Positions 6,313 through 8,266 of a DNA stretch of 8,266 nucleotides are shown here, piece after piece. Every line of letters starts with the position of its first letter. The stretch's first letter is position 1. This DNA comes from an uncultured Collinsella sp. (GTDB lineage: Bacteria; Actinomycetota; Coriobacteriia; Coriobacteriales; Coriobacteriaceae). The DNA lies in the NCBI GenBank assembly GCA_958349325.1, contig CATWCP010000045.1, positions 1 to 8,266 of the forward strand. The letters are read 5' to 3'. The translations under genes were made by a program, and so were the position numbers. Below the pieces are notes generated by a model that saw nothing but the letters and a program-made list of their open reading frames with translations, searched no databases and was not told the origin of the DNA.

Positions 6313-7053
6313 CTATTGCGCAGCGGCAATGCGGCGGACGATATCGAGCGTGATGTCACTTGCGACACGCGCGTACTCGAACAGATCGAACTCGCGCTCG
6401 CAAATTGCATCGTACGCCTCGTCACAATTATCGCTGATAGCGCGCAACACCAGGCAATCGACACCATTTTTGGTTGCGACATGGGCAATTGCCGCGCCCT
6501 CCATGCCGACACAATCGGCATGCGTCGCCTCGATAGCGTCGTTGCGCATGGAAGCGCCCGTCACAAAGCGGTTACCCGTGGCAATCGTGCCGACCAGGAA
6601 CTGCTTGGTGCCCTCGTTCGAAGCGACTGCATTTTTCGAAGCGTCAACAAACCCACGCTCAGCAAGCACGTCGGCGGCAATATCGACCAGCGCGGGCGTC
6701 GAGCCAAACTCCTCGAGCCCCGGTGCGGACTCGGCGATAAGCGCGGTATCGGTATCCAGATAGCGTAGGCGTTTGCCAATGACCACGTCGTCGATATGGA
6801 GCTTGGGGTTCAAACCGCCCGCAATGCCCGAAAACACAACAGCCTGCGGAGCATACTTGCTAATGAGGTGCTGTGTTGCAGCGGCGGCGTTCACCGTGCC
6901 CATGCCCGCCGTTGTGGCGACAACTGTCAGGCCGTCGCGCTCACCGCTCACAACGGTCAAGCCTGCCTCCCGTGCCTCGCAAACGTCGCTCAGCTCTTCC
7001 TTAATCTGCATGATCTCTTTTTCGAGCGCACCGATAATCGCAATGGTAGCCAT
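6313..7053 (-). CDS. mtnN: 5'-methylthioadenosine/S-adenosylhomocysteine nucleosidase
   Basis: This enzyme hydrolyses the glycosidic bond of methylthioadenosine and S-adenosylhomocysteine to release adenine, clearing by-products of SAM use and feeding methionine salvage and autoinducer-2 chemistry. The 246-residue product has the nucleoside phosphorylase/MTAN fold. Key features are IIGALEKE (6-13), with Glu13 aligning to E. coli Glu12, SGIAGG (75-80), the ribose-binding GMEGAAIAHVA (183-193) with Met184-Glu185, and RAISD (204-208) with catalytic Asp208. The frame opens at a TTG (7065), but the ATG at 7053 gives the standard MATIAIIGAL start with GGGG 6 nt upstream. A related purine nucleosidase such as futalosine hydrolase is possible but fits less well. 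A candidate promoter with an operator-like palindrome lies upstream. Confidence 0.88.
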   Translation of the reverse strand: MATIAIIGALEKEIMQIKEELSDVCEAREAGLTVVSGERDGLTVVATTAGMGTVNAAAATQHLISKYAPQAVVFSGIAGGLNPKLHIDDVVIGKRLRYLDTDTALIAESAPGLEEFGSTPALVDIAADVLAERGFVDASKNAVASNEGTKQFLVGTIATGNRFVTGASMRNDAIEATHADCVGMEGAAIAHVATKNGVDCLVLRAISDNCDEAYDAICEREFDLFEYARVASDITLDIVRRIAAAQ

Positions 7054-7091
7054 GCCATTCCCCAAACCTATTCGAAATTCTCAACCACGGT

Positions 7092-7124
7092 ATGGTACCA
7101 GCATTTTGTTTGACCTCGTCAAAC
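7092..7124 (-). promoter_or_regulatory. Candidate mtnN promoter with operator-like palindrome
   Basis: On the minus strand TTGACG (7117-7122) and TACCAT (7092-7097) could be -35 and -10 boxes with a 19-nt spacer, longer than ideal. The -35 box lies inside a perfect inverted repeat, GTTTGAC / GTCAAAC, with a 3-nt centre (7108-7124). This would suit a dimeric repressor or activator. The same repeat could form a 7-bp hairpin after the serine hydrolase gene, but no T tract follows it, so termination is less likely. Confidence 0.4.
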
Positions 7125-7131
7125 GAACACG

Positions 7132-8250
7132 CTAAGCCAGTGCAGCTCGCGTATCAAACAGAGCCTTTGCAATCGCGGCCGTAACCTCGCTCGAGCGGTC
7201 GCTCCACGGCATCGATGTCATGATACCCATGACATAGGTACAGCCATCGATGTCGATAAGGCCCGCATCGCATGTCGAGTAGTAACCATCCTCGCTAATC
7301 CAGCCTGCCTTGTTGCGCACCAAAACCTGCTCGTCCGCAATGCCATCGCGAATAAACGAGCGCGATGTTGATGCCAGAAGGCCCGACAACCACTGTGAAG
7401 TCTCGGTATCCATGCTCAGATACTCGCTCATCTCACGCCATAACCTCGCAGAAGTGCGTGGGCAGTAGGTCGGAAAATCACTCATCGGATTCAGTGCCGT
7501 TTCGTCATCAACACCCAGATTGGCAATCCAATCCTCATAGCCATCATGGTCAAACGCCGCGCGTAACGCGATAAACGAATCGTTGTCTGAGTTGACGACG
7601 GCATTCTCGATAAGGTTGCGCACCGTCTGCCAGCCCATGCTGTAACCACCATACGTGGCTAAAGGCCCATCGAGCGACACCTGCCCCGATTCGACCAACG
7701 TCTCGCAAATATAGAGCGCATACAGCGCTTTGTAGCTGCTCGCTCCATACACCTCGACATCGGCGTTATACGTCACGCCCCTACCGCTCGATAGGTCGTA
7801 GAACACTACACCCACATCGCCCAGCTCCTGCGCCCGACACAGGGCATCCTGGAGCAAGGCAAGGCTCTCATCCTCCAAGGCAGGAGTCTTGTTATCCACC
7901 AACGAGAAGGTCCGAACGGTATCACCCGAAGGGATATCGTTGAAGTCCGCCTTCGAAAGTCTCGTCTTGAGATCTGCCGTCGACAGAGCTTGATCTGCCG
8001 ACGCTTTGGACTTTGAAACCTTCTCGTTTTGCAGTTGTACCGTTGACGCATCTGGGCGCCCCGTTCGCTCCGAGGCGTAGGTTTTAACGGTAATTCCGAG
8101 GATAATAACCGCCGACGTTAGCATCCCAATAGCGGCAATCTTCCTCACGCGGATGCGAGCGCCGGCAAGGCCACGCGAAGACGTGCCCTTCGTCTTATAT
8201 CTGCTGCCATGCTGCGGCACATACTCGTCCCGCGATGCGATGTTTCGCAC
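7132..8250 (-). CDS. Membrane-anchored class A beta-lactamase-like serine hydrolase
   Basis: The 372-residue protein starts with a basic, probably cytoplasmic segment (1-37), then one hydrophobic helix (about 38-55) acting as signal anchor or uncleaved signal. A polar linker follows to about 120, then a penicillin-binding-like hydrolase domain outside the cell. There is no lipobox cysteine. The domain carries SSYK (171-174, fitting SxxK with Ser171 as nucleophile), SDN (221-223), ETALN (250-254, matching the spacing of class A Glu166-xx-Leu-Asn170) and KAG (314-316) in place of KTG/KSG. The spacings between motifs are somewhat shorter than in TEM-type enzymes. It may be a beta-lactamase or a cell-wall peptidase/esterase; resistance is not established. 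The GTG start at 8250 is supported by AGGAG (8256-8260) with 5-nt spacing. It precedes mtnN by 78 nt on the same strand. I know no gene symbol for it. Confidence 0.82.
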   Translation of the reverse strand: MRNIASRDEYVPQHGSRYKTKGTSSRGLAGARIRVRKIAAIGMLTSAVIILGITVKTYASERTGRPDASTVQLQNEKVSKSKASADQALSTADLKTRLSKADFNDIPSGDTVRTFSLVDNKTPALEDESLALLQDALCRAQELGDVGVVFYDLSSGRGVTYNADVEVYGASSYKALYALYICETLVESGQVSLDGPLATYGGYSMGWQTVRNLIENAVVNSDNDSFIALRAAFDHDGYEDWIANLGVDDETALNPMSDFPTYCPRTSARLWREMSEYLSMDTETSQWLSGLLASTSRSFIRDGIADEQVLVRNKAGWISEDGYYSTCDAGLIDIDGCTYVMGIMTSMPWSDRSSEVTAAIAKALFDTRAALA

Positions 8251-8255
8251 GTGGT

Positions 8256-8260
8256 CTCCT
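8256..8260 (-). promoter_or_regulatory. Ribosome binding site deciding the serine hydrolase GTG start
   Basis: AGGAG on the minus strand stands 5 nt before the GTG at 8250. It is the best-spaced site near the 5' end of this frame and supports an uncommon GTG start. The promoter must lie beyond the window's right edge. Confidence 0.7.
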
Positions 8261-8266
8261 GACTGC

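Overview
The window is a GC-rich bacterial chromosomal segment with seven complete protein genes, short intergenic gaps and no RNA gene, CRISPR array, insertion sequence or phage gene. The GC-rich third codon positions, the style of the proteins and the gene order suggest a high-GC Gram-positive, most likely a Coriobacteriia member such as Collinsella. That placement is from memory of similar proteins and was not checked by any search.

Left half (1-5425): an aspartate-family amino acid block. lysC (aspartate kinase) and asd (aspartate-semialdehyde dehydrogenase) lie on the minus strand in pathway order. thrC (threonine synthase) starts divergently from lysC across a 104-nt gap, and thrB (homoserine kinase) follows thrC on the plus strand. 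Together they supply the first two steps from aspartate and the last two steps to threonine. Homoserine dehydrogenase, the step between, is not in the window.

Right half (5684-8250): three minus-strand genes. In transcription order these are a membrane-anchored class A beta-lactamase-like serine hydrolase, mtnN (MTA/SAH nucleosidase) and engB/ysxC (ribosome-assembly GTPase). engB converges on thrB.

The most striking non-coding features are two long inverted-repeat elements bracketing thrB. One is 106 nt (4423-4528) and ends just upstream of the thrB ribosome binding site. The other is 125 nt (5449-5573) and lies just past the thrB stop. Each has near-perfect or perfect outer arms, a less paired middle and a perfect inner stem, so each could fold almost end to end. 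They may be dispersed palindromic repeats (REPIN or MITE-like), structured RNA leader/terminator elements, or both. Smaller signals are a perfect operator-like palindrome over a candidate mtnN promoter, a hairpin- and repeat-rich lysC-asd spacer, a perfect 16-nt palindrome at 5583-5598, and several candidate intrinsic terminators.

No clearly new multi-gene system is visible. The best leads are the paired palindromic elements around thrB and the serine hydrolase, which has an almost full class A beta-lactamase motif set.
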